Assembly (NCBI GenBank): GCA_012523095.1
Contig: JAAYJE010000114.1
Location: 1-64,000, forward strand
Length of the DNA: 64,000 nucleotides
Origin: Actinomycetota bacterium
Lineage (GTDB): Bacteria; Actinomycetota; Thermoleophilia; RBG-16-64-13
Direction: 5' to 3'
Part shown: piece by piece, positions 36,336 to 44,764 of the stretch
How the letters are laid out: every line of letters starts with the position of its first letter
How positions within the stretch are numbered: the first letter of the stretch is position 1
Made by a program: the position numbers and the translations under genes
The notes under the pieces: model-generated
Databases searched by the model: none
Told to the model about the DNA's origin: nothing
Seen by the model: only the letters and a program-made list of their open reading frames with translations

Positions 36336-37568
36336 ATGAGCGTCCGATCGATGCTCATCCTCACCCTACCCACCCTCGGCTTCGCCGCCGCCCTCTCTTT
36401 GGTGACCATGTACCTGCCGGTCATTCTCGAACCCATGCTCAAAGGCAATCCTGCCAAGGGAACGCTTATAGGTTTTGCCATCGGGGGGGAGGGCATTTTC
36501 TCATCCTTCATCCCCATTTTCGTGGGAGTGGCCAGTGACAGGATCTGGACGAAGCGGTGGGGGCGCCGACAGCCGTTCATGATCTTCGCGGCGCCCTTCA
36601 TGGCCGCCTCTCTCATGCTTGCACCTTTCCAACCGAGTTACGTGTCGGTGGCGGTTTCGACGTTCTTGTTCTTCGCCGCGTATCACTTCTACACGTCGCC
36701 GTACCAATCGTTGCTGCCCGACGTGACTCCCGCGGGGCACCACGGCAAGGTGCAGGGATACCAGTCCTTCATGCGGGGTGGCGGCATGTTCATGGGGATG
36801 TCGGTGGCCGGCCTGATGTTCTATCGGTGGGAGCCGCTACCCTTCATTCTTTGCGGTCTGTTGATCATGATCTTCACCTACTTGACTGTGAGCAAGATCA
36901 ACGAGCCGGAGCCCGATCGCTCGCATATCCTACCGAGGCAGGGTCTGCGGGGCGAGATGAAGCGCATCTGGCGCTCAACGCGTCAGAACAAGGGCATCCA
37001 ACGCTTCATGGTTGCCACGTTCCTCTGGGAGTCCACGCTGGCGGCGCTTCGCCCCTTCATCATGCTTTATTTCATCTACACCCTGGGTTCGAACTCCCAG
37101 GTGGGCGGGTTGGTGATGATCATGGTCGGCGCCACGTACATGGTGGCCGGGATCGCGAGCGGATATCTAGCCGACAAGTACGGTCGATCGCGCGTCATGC
37201 AGGTGGGCCTCTGGGTGTACCTGGGCGGATGTATCCTGGGGACCTTCATGACGGACATCAAGTGGGCCTTCATCTGCCTGCCCATCTTCGGGCTGGGGGC
37301 TTCGGTGGTCCTCACCCTGCCATACGCGATCCTGATCCAGCTCATGCCCAAGGAGCACGTAGGTCAGTTCACCGGGATGTTCTCCATGATGCGCGGCCTC
37401 GCCAATATTGTAGCGCCGCTGATTGCCGGGGCGGCGATCGACGTCGCGGGCAAGGTCGTGCCCGAAGGAAGGGAGTACGCCGTCATCTGGGCGGTGTCGG
37501 GGCTGATGATCATAGTGTCGCTGTTCTTCTTCCGCGGGGGGAAGAAGCAGGAGGCGGCCAACGTTTAG
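36336..37568 (+). CDS. Major facilitator superfamily transporter
   Basis: This is a twelve-helix carrier of 410 residues. The loop between helices 2 and 3 has the MFS motif A as VASDRIWTKRWGRRQPF near residue 66, repeated in the second half as LADKYGRSR near residue 278. The layout and the WGRRQPF sequence recall the GPH/SLC45-like sugar carriers, but the substrate cannot be told. I chose the ATG at 36336, after GGGGAGAAG; a GTG at 36318 is in frame. It stands alone after a hairpin. Confidence 0.82.
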   Translation: MSVRSMLILTLPTLGFAAALSLVTMYLPVILEPMLKGNPAKGTLIGFAIGGEGIFSSFIPIFVGVASDRIWTKRWGRRQPFMIFAAPFMAASLMLAPFQPSYVSVAVSTFLFFAAYHFYTSPYQSLLPDVTPAGHHGKVQGYQSFMRGGGMFMGMSVAGLMFYRWEPLPFILCGLLIMIFTYLTVSKINEPEPDRSHILPRQGLRGEMKRIWRSTRQNKGIQRFMVATFLWESTLAALRPFIMLYFIYTLGSNSQVGGLVMIMVGATYMVAGIASGYLADKYGRSRVMQVGLWVYLGGCILGTFMTDIKWAFICLPIFGLGASVVLTLPYAILIQLMPKEHVGQFTGMFSMMRGLANIVAPLIAGAAIDVAGKVVPEGREYAVIWAVSGLMIIVSLFFFRGGKKQEAANV

Positions 37569-37642
37569 TCTGCGGAGGGGCCGGGCATACGAGTGTCGAA
37601 AGATCACTGCGAGACGAGTATGGCGACCGGGAAGGAGACGCA

Positions 37643-37948
37643 GTGAAACCGCAGACGGACGCTCAACAAGACCGGGAAAACCGGCCGCAAACGCGTCTCA
37701 GTCCATCGAGCATCACGCCGACCGTTTCCGCGGAAGGACTTAGCGAAAGTGAGCGTCAGGTGCTCGAGTGCCTCCAGAGTGCCGGGACCGGGCTCACGGT
37801 CAAGCAGATCCAGGCGCGGGTCGCGTGCGCTCCTCGCGCCGACGAGGCGCTGGCCGTATTGATGGATAGGCAATTGGTCGTTCGTCTTAACACACTGGTT
37901 CCCAGTTATCTCTATCGGCATTCGGGGCCGCCCGCCCATGCAGGATAG
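37643..37948 (+). CDS. Small winged-helix-like protein of unknown function
   Basis: This 101-residue product has a disordered, Gln/Arg-rich first 40 residues. A helix-turn-helix-like half follows: LSESERQVLECLQSAG, then LTVKQIQARVACAPRADEAL, then VLMDRQLVVRLNTLVPSYLYR, which reads as helix-helix-helix-wing. A GTG start follows GAAGGAGA by five bases. Its last 11 bases overlap the ATG of the YihY gene, suggesting coupled expression. It may be a transcription regulator, but no target is apparent. Confidence 0.6.
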   Translation: MKPQTDAQQDRENRPQTRLSPSSITPTVSAEGLSESERQVLECLQSAGTGLTVKQIQARVACAPRADEALAVLMDRQLVVRLNTLVPSYLYRHSGPPAHAG

Positions 37949-38852
37949 GCTGCGGCGATTCGGCGCCGGGTTTGTTCGAGGCACAAAAGGAGTCGCGGGA
38001 GGGCTTTACCGTCACGACTGCCTCGGCCTGGCCGCGCAGATCGCCTATAGCTCCCTGTTCAGCCTCTTTCCCTTCCTGCTCTTCCTGCGCGCCGTCACCG
38101 CTTACATCCCTGCCACCGCACAACTGGGTGATTGGATCTTGCGAGGGCTCCGAGAACTGGTGAGTGAGGACAGCAAGCTGTACGAGATAGTGAGAGACAG
38201 TGTCTTTGAAGAGATCAGCACCACAAGCGTGACCTTGCTTTCGATAGGCGCGTTGCTAACACTATGGAGCGCCTCCAGCGCCATCATGGTGGGGATCAAG
38301 GCGGTCAACGGGGCGTACGGGCTCCGAGAGACCCGCTCTTGGCATCGACGGCGCCTGATGGCCGCCGGCCTCTCCATCGCCGGAGTGATCCTCCTCCCCC
38401 TGGGAATCCTCCTTCTCACATTCGGCTCATGGATCGGCGAACGGATAGGCAGCCATATGGGGTACGGTTCAATCCTCTACGGTCTGTGGGTGGGGCTGCG
38501 GTGGCCGGTAGCCTTCGTGGTGCTGGTTGGTGTGGTAGGTGCGTTCTTCTACTTGGCGCCCAGCAAGAGACAGAGATGGTACGCCGTCTTGCCCGGAGCG
38601 CTCTTCTCGGTGGCAGCCATCATCGGCACTTCTGTGGGTCTGTCCTGGTTCCTCAGCCAGAATCTCTTCCAGGTCCGGTGGTTGACGTACGGAGTTCTGA
38701 GTGCGGCCATCGTCCTACTTTTCTGGGCTTTTCTGATCGGGCTTATGGTGCTGGTGGGAGGCGAGATCAACGCTGCGGTCCAGAGAGAGGTCGAGGCCGG
38801 ACGTGAGGCCGCCCGAGCTCTGATAGAATCGGCGGCGGTGGACGATGAATGA
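37938..38852 (+). CDS. YihY/BrkB family membrane protein
   Basis: This six-helix inner-membrane protein (304 residues) belongs to a family once misnamed ribonuclease BN. The markers are AAQIAYSSLFSLFPFLLFL near residue 33, LLTLWSASSAIMVGIKAVNGAYG near residue 106 and the final IGLMVLVGGEINAA near residue 272. The cellular role of the family is not settled; transport of metabolites or lipids has been suggested. It overlaps the winged-helix gene upstream by 11 bases and murI downstream by eight. Confidence 0.9.
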   Translation: MQDRLRRFGAGFVRGTKGVAGGLYRHDCLGLAAQIAYSSLFSLFPFLLFLRAVTAYIPATAQLGDWILRGLRELVSEDSKLYEIVRDSVFEEISTTSVTLLSIGALLTLWSASSAIMVGIKAVNGAYGLRETRSWHRRRLMAAGLSIAGVILLPLGILLLTFGSWIGERIGSHMGYGSILYGLWVGLRWPVAFVVLVGVVGAFFYLAPSKRQRWYAVLPGALFSVAAIIGTSVGLSWFLSQNLFQVRWLTYGVLSAAIVLLFWAFLIGLMVLVGGEINAAVQREVEAGREAARALIESAAVDDE

Positions 38853-39660
38853 GACAGAGGGACGTCCCGTCGATCGGCGGGCGGTAGGTGTGTTCGATTC
38901 GGGAGTGGGCGGGCTGACCGTCCTGCACGAATGCCTCGTGCAACTCCCTCACGAGGACTTCGTTTACTTCGGTGATACGGCTAACTTCCCGTACGGGCCC
39001 AAGCAATTGAGCGAAGTGCGCCGACTGGCCTTCAGGGCCGCCTCCGCTCTCGTGGGCTTGGCGGTGAAGCTGATCATAGTGGCCTGCAACTCAGCAGCTG
39101 CGGCGGCGCTGCCGCAGCTGCAGGCTTCGTTCTCCACCCCCATAGTCGGGGTTGTGACGCCCGGCGCACGGGCTGCGGTACAGGCTACATCGGGAAGACG
39201 CGTCGGTGTGATGGCGACGGAGGCTACGGTACGTTCCAACGCATATCAGAATGCGCTGCAGTCCCTCGACGCGGGGCTGGAGGTATTCGCGGTGCCCTGC
39301 CCACGGCTTGCGCCCCTCATACAGAACGGTGATGTGTTCTCGGAAGAGGTCGAAAATGCGGCGCGGGAGTGTGTGGCTCCACTGAAGGAAGCCAAGGTCG
39401 ACACGGTGATACTCGGTTGCACTCACTACCCGCTCATCACTCCGATGTTGCGGCGGTTGTTCGGCCCTCACGTCACCCTGATAAACTCCGCCGAGGAGAT
39501 GGCTAAGGAAGTGGGAGAACTGATGATCCGCAAAGGCATCGGTAATGAAGAGGGACGGGAGGGCGACTATCGCTTTTACGCCAGCGGCGACCCGGGGGAA
39601 TTCAAGGAAGTGGGCGCGCGCATTCTTCAGCTGCCCATCCGGGAGGTGAGCCGCGCATGA
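38845..39660 (+). CDS. murI: Glutamate racemase
   Basis: The enzyme makes D-glutamate for peptidoglycan. The catalytic acids and cysteines are in VFDSGVGGLTV near residue 17, VACNSAAA near residue 81 (C-N-S rather than the common C-N-T) and LGCTHYPL near residue 194. At 271 residues it is full length. The order murI-rph-rdgB is a known actinobacterial arrangement. The stop overlaps rph by four bases. A TAGAAT at 38824-38829 could give the unit its own promoter. Confidence 0.95.
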   Translation: MNETEGRPVDRRAVGVFDSGVGGLTVLHECLVQLPHEDFVYFGDTANFPYGPKQLSEVRRLAFRAASALVGLAVKLIIVACNSAAAAALPQLQASFSTPIVGVVTPGARAAVQATSGRRVGVMATEATVRSNAYQNALQSLDAGLEVFAVPCPRLAPLIQNGDVFSEEVENAARECVAPLKEAKVDTVILGCTHYPLITPMLRRLFGPHVTLINSAEEMAKEVGELMIRKGIGNEEGREGDYRFYASGDPGEFKEVGARILQLPIREVSRA

Positions 39661-40421
39661 CGGGCGGCGGCAGACCAGGTACGCGAGGGCCGGCAGAGAT
39701 GCGTCCCCTGAAGATCACCCCGGACTTCGTCGGCACCGCCGACGGTTCTGTCTTCATGGAGCTTGGGGGGACGCGTGTCCTGTGTTCGGCTCAAATAGTG
39801 AACGGGGTCCCAGTGTGGCGCCGGGGCAGTGGAGCAGGGTGGCTCACCGCTGAGTATTCACTTCTGCCCAGCTCTACACGCGACCGCACCCCGCGTGAAG
39901 CGGTGCGCGGCCGCCAGGACGGGCGAACGGTGGAGATCCAAAGATTCATCGGACGGAGCCTTCGAGCCGTGGTCGACATGGGAGCGCTTGGAGATCGGAC
40001 CATCTACATCGATTGTGATGTGCTCGAGGCTGATGGGGGCACGCGGTGTGTAGCGGTAAGCGGTGGTTATCTGGCCCTCCACCTCGCTCTGAAGAGGGCG
40101 GTTGACGGCGGAGCCATGCGGACGTTGCCCATCAACGATTCGGTGGCGGCCGTGAGTGTTGGCGTGGTCGGTGGGATGCCCGTGGTCGATCTGGAGTACG
40201 AGGAGGACTGTACGGCTCAGGTGGACATGAACGTTGTCATGACGGGCAAAGGCAGGTTGATAGAGGTACAGGCCACCGCCGAAGCCGAACCTTTCGAGCG
40301 GAGTGTGTTCGACCAACTTCTCGATCTGGCGGAGATGGGCATAGGCCGTGTCACCGAGGCTCAGATGGAGGTGGTGAGCCGGGCCTACTCTCAGGCGGCG
40401 GCAACGTCGTCACGGCCGTGA
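39657..40421 (+). CDS. rph: Ribonuclease PH
   Basis: This phosphate-dependent 3'-5' exoribonuclease trims tRNA and other RNA 3' ends. It carries the family sequence STRDRTPREAVRGRQDGRTVEIQ in pieces around residues 77-100, IGRSLRAVVDMGALG, the G-G-T-R-C-V-A-V-S-G-G segment and VDMNVVMTGKGRLIEVQ near residue 185. An extra 15 N-terminal residues precede MRPLKITPDF. ATGA overlaps murI and the 3' end overlaps rdgB by four bases. Confidence 0.95.
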   Translation: MTGGGRPGTRGPAEMRPLKITPDFVGTADGSVFMELGGTRVLCSAQIVNGVPVWRRGSGAGWLTAEYSLLPSSTRDRTPREAVRGRQDGRTVEIQRFIGRSLRAVVDMGALGDRTIYIDCDVLEADGGTRCVAVSGGYLALHLALKRAVDGGAMRTLPINDSVAAVSVGVVGGMPVVDLEYEEDCTAQVDMNVVMTGKGRLIEVQATAEAEPFERSVFDQLLDLAEMGIGRVTEAQMEVVSRAYSQAAATSSRP

Positions 40422-41095
40422 GTGCGCCGCTTGTCGTGGTTCTAGCTACCGGCAATCCCGGCAAGGTTCGGGAATTCGCGCGGCTTCTGGCTGGGGCATG
40501 CGAAGTGCGGCTGATGCCTCGGGACGTGGAGCTGCCGGCCGAGACCGCACAGACGTTTCAGGAGAACGCCCGTCTCAAGGCCGAGGCCGTGTTCGTGGCT
40601 CTCCGGGGGGAGGTCGCGGTGCTGGCGGATGACTCTGGGCTGGAGGCGGCCGCGCTGGACGGACGGCCCGGCACCCTCTCTGCGCGCTTCGCCGGTGAGA
40701 AGGCCGGCGACGAAGCCAACGTAGCGAAGCTCCTTGAAGAGTTGGCGGGTCGCGACGATCGTGAAGCCCGCTTTGTATGCTCGCTCTGTCTGATCTTGCC
40801 CGGCTCAGGTGAGGGCCGGTGGGACTGCCGGGTGCTGGAAGTGGAGGGCTTCAGTCACGGCGCCATCACTCATGCCCCTCGCGGCGTCGACGGTTTCGGC
40901 TACGATCCCGTCTTCCGGCCGGTTGGTTGGACTAAGACCTTGGCGGAGGCCACGCCGACAGAGAAGGATCGGGTGTCACATCGGGGCGCGGCGTCCCAGG
41001 CCCTTGTGGCGCTGCTGAGCGGCCGTGCACCGGCACGGCAGGGGACCGGGGGCTGTGAGGTGGAGGATGATGGAGTGGTTGAACGTGGACCTTGA
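40418..41095 (+). CDS. rdgB: XTP/dITP diphosphatase (RdgB/HAM1)
   Basis: The enzyme clears deaminated purine nucleotides such as dITP and XTP. Signature stretches are ATGNPGKVREF near residue 10, ADDSGLEAAALDGRPG near residue 69, GFGYDPVF near residue 158 and SHRGAAS near residue 187. The C-terminal 25 residues are extra and overlap the next gene. The GTG start is coupled to rph. Confidence 0.94.
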   Translation: MSAPLVVVLATGNPGKVREFARLLAGACEVRLMPRDVELPAETAQTFQENARLKAEAVFVALRGEVAVLADDSGLEAAALDGRPGTLSARFAGEKAGDEANVAKLLEELAGRDDREARFVCSLCLILPGSGEGRWDCRVLEVEGFSHGAITHAPRGVDGFGYDPVFRPVGWTKTLAEATPTEKDRVSHRGAASQALVALLSGRAPARQGTGGCEVEDDGVVERGP

Positions 41096-41459
41096 GTCGT
41101 TCGCTGAGCTGGTCTCTCAGGCCATCGATTCTCTTCCCGAGGAGTTCCTCGAGGCGCTTGAGAACGTTCAGGTGGACATCGAAGAATGGCCCACCCCCGA
41201 GGATCTGGAGGTGGTCGGGTTATCGCACCGTAACAGGTACAGCCTGCTCGGCCTCTATCACGGGGTGCCGCTCACCAGCCGGCACAGCCAGTACGTTGCC
41301 TTTCCTGACCGCATAACCATATTCCAGAAGCCTATAGAGGCTGTGTGTGGGGATGACGAGCAGCGGATCAAGGAGCAGGTGCAGCGTACAGTGATCCACG
41401 AGATCGCCCATTACTACGGCATCGACGACGATCGGCTCGAGGAACTCGGCGCCTACTAG
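41067..41459 (+). CDS. Mini-zincin metallopeptidase family protein (COG3824)
   Basis: This small cytoplasmic protein of 130 residues has the HExxH zinc motif HEIAHYYGIDDDRLEELG at its C-terminus, the mark of the COG3824 minimal zincins. The N-terminal LESFAELVSQAIDSLPEEFLEALENVQVDIEEWP is also typical. The peptidase activity of this family is presumed. The ATG at 41067 follows GAGG by six bases; the next codon is also ATG. The start lies inside the end of rdgB. Confidence 0.88.
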   Translation: MMEWLNVDLESFAELVSQAIDSLPEEFLEALENVQVDIEEWPTPEDLEVVGLSHRNRYSLLGLYHGVPLTSRHSQYVAFPDRITIFQKPIEAVCGDDEQRIKEQVQRTVIHEIAHYYGIDDDRLEELGAY

Positions 41460-41501
41460 TGCGGTGAGGGCCGGGCGATGGAAGACGGCGTCGGCACGCG
41501 T

Positions 41502-41879
41502 CTAGCGGGAGAGCCGTCGGGCGAGGTCGAGGATGAAGCGGCGGTCGGTCGGTCGCATGCGGCGGGCCAGGGAGGAGAGCTCGCGGGTCTCCGCATCCTC
41601 CTCGGTCACGTCTTCTAGGCTGAGTTGCTCCGGCTGCAGGAACGGGTCTTCTTCATCGAGCGCAGCGTGGTAAAGGAGTTCTCTGGGGGGGACGCCCAGA
41701 GCTTCGGCGATGGCCTCTATCACGTCGGTGGTGGGGTTCTTGCGCCCTTTCTCGATGTCTCCTAGGTAGCTTTTGGACACTCCGGACTCGTCGGCCAGGG
41801 CCTGCAAAGTGAAGTCCCTGTCTGCACGAAGCCGGCGAATGGTCAGCCCTATGTAGTCAGCCAGTCGCCTCTGCGCCAC
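41502..41879 (-). CDS. XRE-family transcriptional regulator
   Basis: This 125-residue protein has a Cro/C1-type helix-turn-helix at about residues 8-65: IGLTIRRLRADRDFTLQALADESGVSKSYLGDIEKGRKNPT is the core, seen in pieces. An acidic linker and a conserved-looking C-terminus (RMRPTDRRFILDLARRLSR) follow. I chose GTG at 41879 because the predicted promoter at 41940-41968 makes the ATG at 41972 lie outside the transcript. It is divergent from larC, so it may control it or itself. Confidence 0.83.
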   Translation of the reverse strand: MAQRRLADYIGLTIRRLRADRDFTLQALADESGVSKSYLGDIEKGRKNPTTDVIEAIAEALGVPPRELLYHAALDEEDPFLQPEQLSLEDVTEEDAETRELSSLARRMRPTDRRFILDLARRLSR

Positions 41880-41939
41880 TGTTTCACACCGGAGTCCGTG
41901 GGTTGCCCAGACCTGGGGAAGACGAACCTTACGTCCTGC

Positions 41940-41968
41940 AGTGTATGAGGTGGCATGCGAGAATGCAA
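41940..41968 (-). promoter_or_regulatory. Promoter of the XRE regulator
   Basis: On the minus strand: TTGCAT (41968-41963), a 17-base spacer and TACACT (41945-41940). It would overlap any larC promoter region, fitting mutual control. Confidence 0.45.
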
Positions 41969-41992
41969 CCATAAGAGAAGGAGGAGTGGGTG

Positions 41993-43219
41993 ATGGAGAA
42001 GACGATCCTTTACATCGATCCTTGGTCGGGGATTTCGGGAGACATGCTGTTGGCAGCCCTGTTGGACGCCGGACGAGCCGAAGACCATCTGGACTCGAGA
42101 CTGCGCGCAGCCGTCGTCGGCCTGGGAGTGGAGGGGGTCACGGTTGACGTGCTGCGCGACGTGGAATGGGGAGTGGATTGCACCCGCCTGAGGGTTCACG
42201 AGAAGGGCACGGCGCCACTTCGTCATCTCGTCGACATGGAGAGGATCATCGGGGCGGCCTCAGTGTCGGAGTCGGTGAAGGCCGCCGCCATAGAGGCGGT
42301 GCGCCGCTTGGCCGTGGTGGAAGCTCAAGTGCACGGCTGCGCGGTGGAGGACATCCATTTCCACGAAGTGGGGGCCATGGACACCTTGGTGGACGTGGTG
42401 GGAGCCTTCACGCTCATCGAGGCTCTCCATGTCGACGAAGTGGTCGTGGGGACGATCCCTGTGGGAGGCGGGATGGTGGAGATAGCCCACGGGCGGATGG
42501 GCGTTCCCGCTCCGGCGACGGCTCGTTTGCTGCAGGGCTATGAGATCACCGGTGGGCCGGAGCAACGAGAGCTGACCACTCCCACAGGAGCTCTGCTCCT
42601 CTCTCAACTCGGGGCGCGGCAGGGCGTTCTGCCGCGGATGCGGGTGGAGAAGATCGGCTACGGCGCCGGGAGCATGAAGCTCGAACACGGTCCGAACGTC
42701 CTTCGCGTGCTGATAGGGACGGCGGGGGAGCCCGCAGGGGAGGGTCTCGCAGCGGACGAAGTCGTGGAGTTGCAGACCAACCTCGACGACGTCTCCCCCG
42801 AGATAGTCGGCCACGCGGTGCGACTCCTGCGAGGCGCAGGCGCATTGGACGTATGGACGATCCCCGCCTCCATGAAGAAGGACCGACCGGCCGTGGTGCT
42901 GCATGCCTTGGTGCGCCCCGGCGAGGAAGCCGCGGCCGCCACGATCCTCTTCGCGGAGACAGGCACCCTCGGAATCCGCAGCCGACCGGTCCACCGCGAT
43001 GTTGCGGAGCGAGGGACGATCACCGTCAAGGTCGAGGACGCTGAGATACGGGTCAAGTGCGGCAGGTGGCAGGGAAGGTTGGTGAGCGTGGCGCCCGAGT
43101 ACGAGGACGCTGCAGCGGCATCGACTTCCACGGGACGTCCGTTGAAGGACGTCATGTTCTTGGCGGCTGAAGCGGCGCGGCGCCTTCAAGGGGAGCCCGA
43201 TGAGGCGGAGAAGGTGTGA
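41993..43219 (+). CDS. larC: Nickel-pincer cofactor biosynthesis protein LarC
   Basis: LarC inserts nickel into the pyridinium bisthiocarboxylate mononucleotide to give the NPN cofactor of lactate racemase and related enzymes. The sequence shows YIDPWSGISGDMLLAALLDAG at the start, HFHEVGAMDTLVDVVG near residue 123, PVGGGMV and the second-half ETNLDD-like LQTNLDDVSPEIVGHA. It is one continuous frame, unlike Lactobacillus, where a ribosomal frameshift joins two parts. ATG at 41993 is eight bases after AGGAGG; a GTG precedes it. larA, larB and larE are not nearby. Confidence 0.9.
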   Translation: MEKTILYIDPWSGISGDMLLAALLDAGRAEDHLDSRLRAAVVGLGVEGVTVDVLRDVEWGVDCTRLRVHEKGTAPLRHLVDMERIIGAASVSESVKAAAIEAVRRLAVVEAQVHGCAVEDIHFHEVGAMDTLVDVVGAFTLIEALHVDEVVVGTIPVGGGMVEIAHGRMGVPAPATARLLQGYEITGGPEQRELTTPTGALLLSQLGARQGVLPRMRVEKIGYGAGSMKLEHGPNVLRVLIGTAGEPAGEGLAADEVVELQTNLDDVSPEIVGHAVRLLRGAGALDVWTIPASMKKDRPAVVLHALVRPGEEAAAATILFAETGTLGIRSRPVHRDVAERGTITVKVEDAEIRVKCGRWQGRLVSVAPEYEDAAAASTSTGRPLKDVMFLAAEAARRLQGEPDEAEKV

Positions 43220-44169
43220 GACCGAAGTCGACGCGTCGGCCGGAAGCTTCCCTGGAGGGGGTGGCGACCCGTAAGCCGCCTTGGCTCAAGAAAAGACTTC
43301 CCGATGCAGAAGCCATGCGCAAGATGGGCGCGCTTCTGCGAGAGAGACGCCTGCACACCGTATGTGAGAGTGCTTTCTGCCCCAATCAGGGGGAGTGCTT
43401 CGGACGCGGCGTCGCCACATTCCTCATCATGGGTGATGTCTGCTCGCGTGACTGCAGTTTCTGTGCTGTCGCGAACGGCAGACCGACCCCGCTGGACCGG
43501 TCCGAGCCTGGTCATGTCGCAGACGCCGTAGCCCGATTGGGGCTGCGCCATGTGGTAGTCACCTCGGTGACTCGAGACGATCTGCCCGACGGAGGAGCCG
43601 GTCACTATGTCGAGACCATACGGGCCGTGAGAGGGCGTGTAGCGGAGGCGACCATAGAGGTTCTGACGCCCGATTTCCAGGGCGATGTGCAGTGCCTGGA
43701 TCGAGTCTTGGACGAAGCTCCCGAGGTGTTCAACCACAACCTGGAGACGGTGCCCCGCCTGTACGACACCGTACGACCGCAGGGTGTGTTCGAAAGGTCG
43801 ATGCTCGTTCTGCGACGTGCTGTGGAGCGTCGAACGAGCCTCGTTAAGACCGGGTGGATGGTGGGATTGGGCGAGGACGTCGAGGAAGTCCGGCACCTGC
43901 TCGAGGCCGTCGCCGACATGGGTGTCGATGTGGTGACCATCGGACAGTATCTCCGGCCGTCGGCAAAGCATATCCGAGTGTCAGAATATGTACATCCCCG
44001 TCTGTTCGAGAGGTACAAGGAGTGGGGAGCGGCTCTCGGCCTGCAGGTGCATGCAGCGCCCTTCGTGAGGAGCTCGTTCCAAGCCGGGGAGAGTCTGACG
44101 CAGGCGCGTCTCAGGCGTGGTTCGCGCAACGGCTCGCTGGATTCTCAGACGGCCATCGAGATAGAATAG
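43216..44169 (+). CDS. lipA: Lipoyl synthase
   Basis: This radical-SAM enzyme inserts two sulfurs into octanoyl groups on lipoyl domains. Both iron-sulfur clusters are intact: Cys50, Cys55 and Cys61 (CESAFCPNQGEC) for the auxiliary cluster and Cys76, Cys80 and Cys83 (CSRDCSFC) for the radical-SAM cluster. VFNHNLETVPRLY and the C-terminal VRSSFQAGE, whose serine completes the auxiliary cluster in the family, are present. The GTG overlaps larC by four bases. lipB and lipoyl-dependent dehydrogenases are not in the window. Confidence 0.95.
   Translation: MRPKSTRRPEASLEGVATRKPPWLKKRLPDAEAMRKMGALLRERRLHTVCESAFCPNQGECFGRGVATFLIMGDVCSRDCSFCAVANGRPTPLDRSEPGHVADAVARLGLRHVVVTSVTRDDLPDGGAGHYVETIRAVRGRVAEATIEVLTPDFQGDVQCLDRVLDEAPEVFNHNLETVPRLYDTVRPQGVFERSMLVLRRAVERRTSLVKTGWMVGLGEDVEEVRHLLEAVADMGVDVVTIGQYLRPSAKHIRVSEYVHPRLFERYKEWGAALGLQVHAAPFVRSSFQAGESLTQARLRRGSRNGSLDSQTAIEIE
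44162..44167 (+). promoter_or_regulatory. Possible -10 for the nuoEF-like operon
   Basis: TAGAAT overlaps the lipA stop and lies 27 bases before the ATG of nuoE. The upstream TGGATT (44138-44143) with an 18-base spacer is a weak -35. Confidence 0.35.
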
Positions 44170-44194
44170 CCGGGACCATCGGAGGGAAGCTCGT

Positions 44195-44764
44195 ATGACA
44201 ACTGAAGCTACTACGTACGATACAGACGAACAGGAACAGGAAGAACGGTTCGCGGAACTGTTGGACCGCTACAAAGGCCAGGCCGGCGCGCTCGTACCCC
44301 TGTTGCAGGGAGGGCAGGCCATTTTTGGCTATCTACCCGAAGATGTAATGAGGCGGGTGGCGAAGGCCGCGGGAGAGCCGCTCAGCAAAGCCGTAGGCGT
44401 GGCCACTTTCTATTCCCAGTTCAGGTTACGCCCGCACGCGAAGCACACGATCCGCTGTTGCCACGGCACGGCGTGCCATGTGTCGGGGGCCGCCCGCATC
44501 TCTGAGGAGCTCGAGAAGTGCCTGGGGATCGAAGCGGGCGAGAACACTCCCGACATGCTCTACACCATCGAGGAAGTACACTGCGTCGGGGCATGTGGGA
44601 TGGCTCCGGTGGTCATGATCAACGACCGGGCACATGGGAAGCTGACCCCTGAGAAGGCCGTCGAAGTGGTCAAGGCCTTCAAGGCTGAAGTGGAGGGGGC
44701 CTCTGCCGGGGATGGCCGCGGGGCTCCGGCCGGAGCGGGCGGTCGGGAAGGCGAGGACACCTGA
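44195..44764 (+). CDS. nuoE: NuoE-like [2Fe-2S] subunit of an NADH-linked oxidoreductase
   Basis: This thioredoxin-fold ferredoxin subunit passes electrons to or from the FMN subunit. The cluster ligands are Cys89 and Cys94 (CHGTACH) and Cys130 and Cys134 (CVGAC). The N-terminal helical bundle (LDRYKGQAGALVPLLQ...) is typical of NuoE/HndA. An acidic Gly/Ala-rich tail of about 22 residues is extra. GGAGGG precedes the ATG by eight bases. Its TGA overlaps the ATG of nuoF by one base. The genes here are only E, F and G-like, so this is not a full complex I. Confidence 0.93.
   Translation: MTTEATTYDTDEQEQEERFAELLDRYKGQAGALVPLLQGGQAIFGYLPEDVMRRVAKAAGEPLSKAVGVATFYSQFRLRPHAKHTIRCCHGTACHVSGAARISEELEKCLGIEAGENTPDMLYTIEEVHCVGACGMAPVVMINDRAHGKLTPEKAVEVVKAFKAEVEGASAGDGRGAPAGAGGREGEDT

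Noticed and set aside
36557-37642. Upstream extension of the small winged-helix gene into the MFS gene
   Set aside because: The extension reads through the MFS coding region in the wrong frame; the GTG at 37643 with its own ribosome-binding site is the sensible start.
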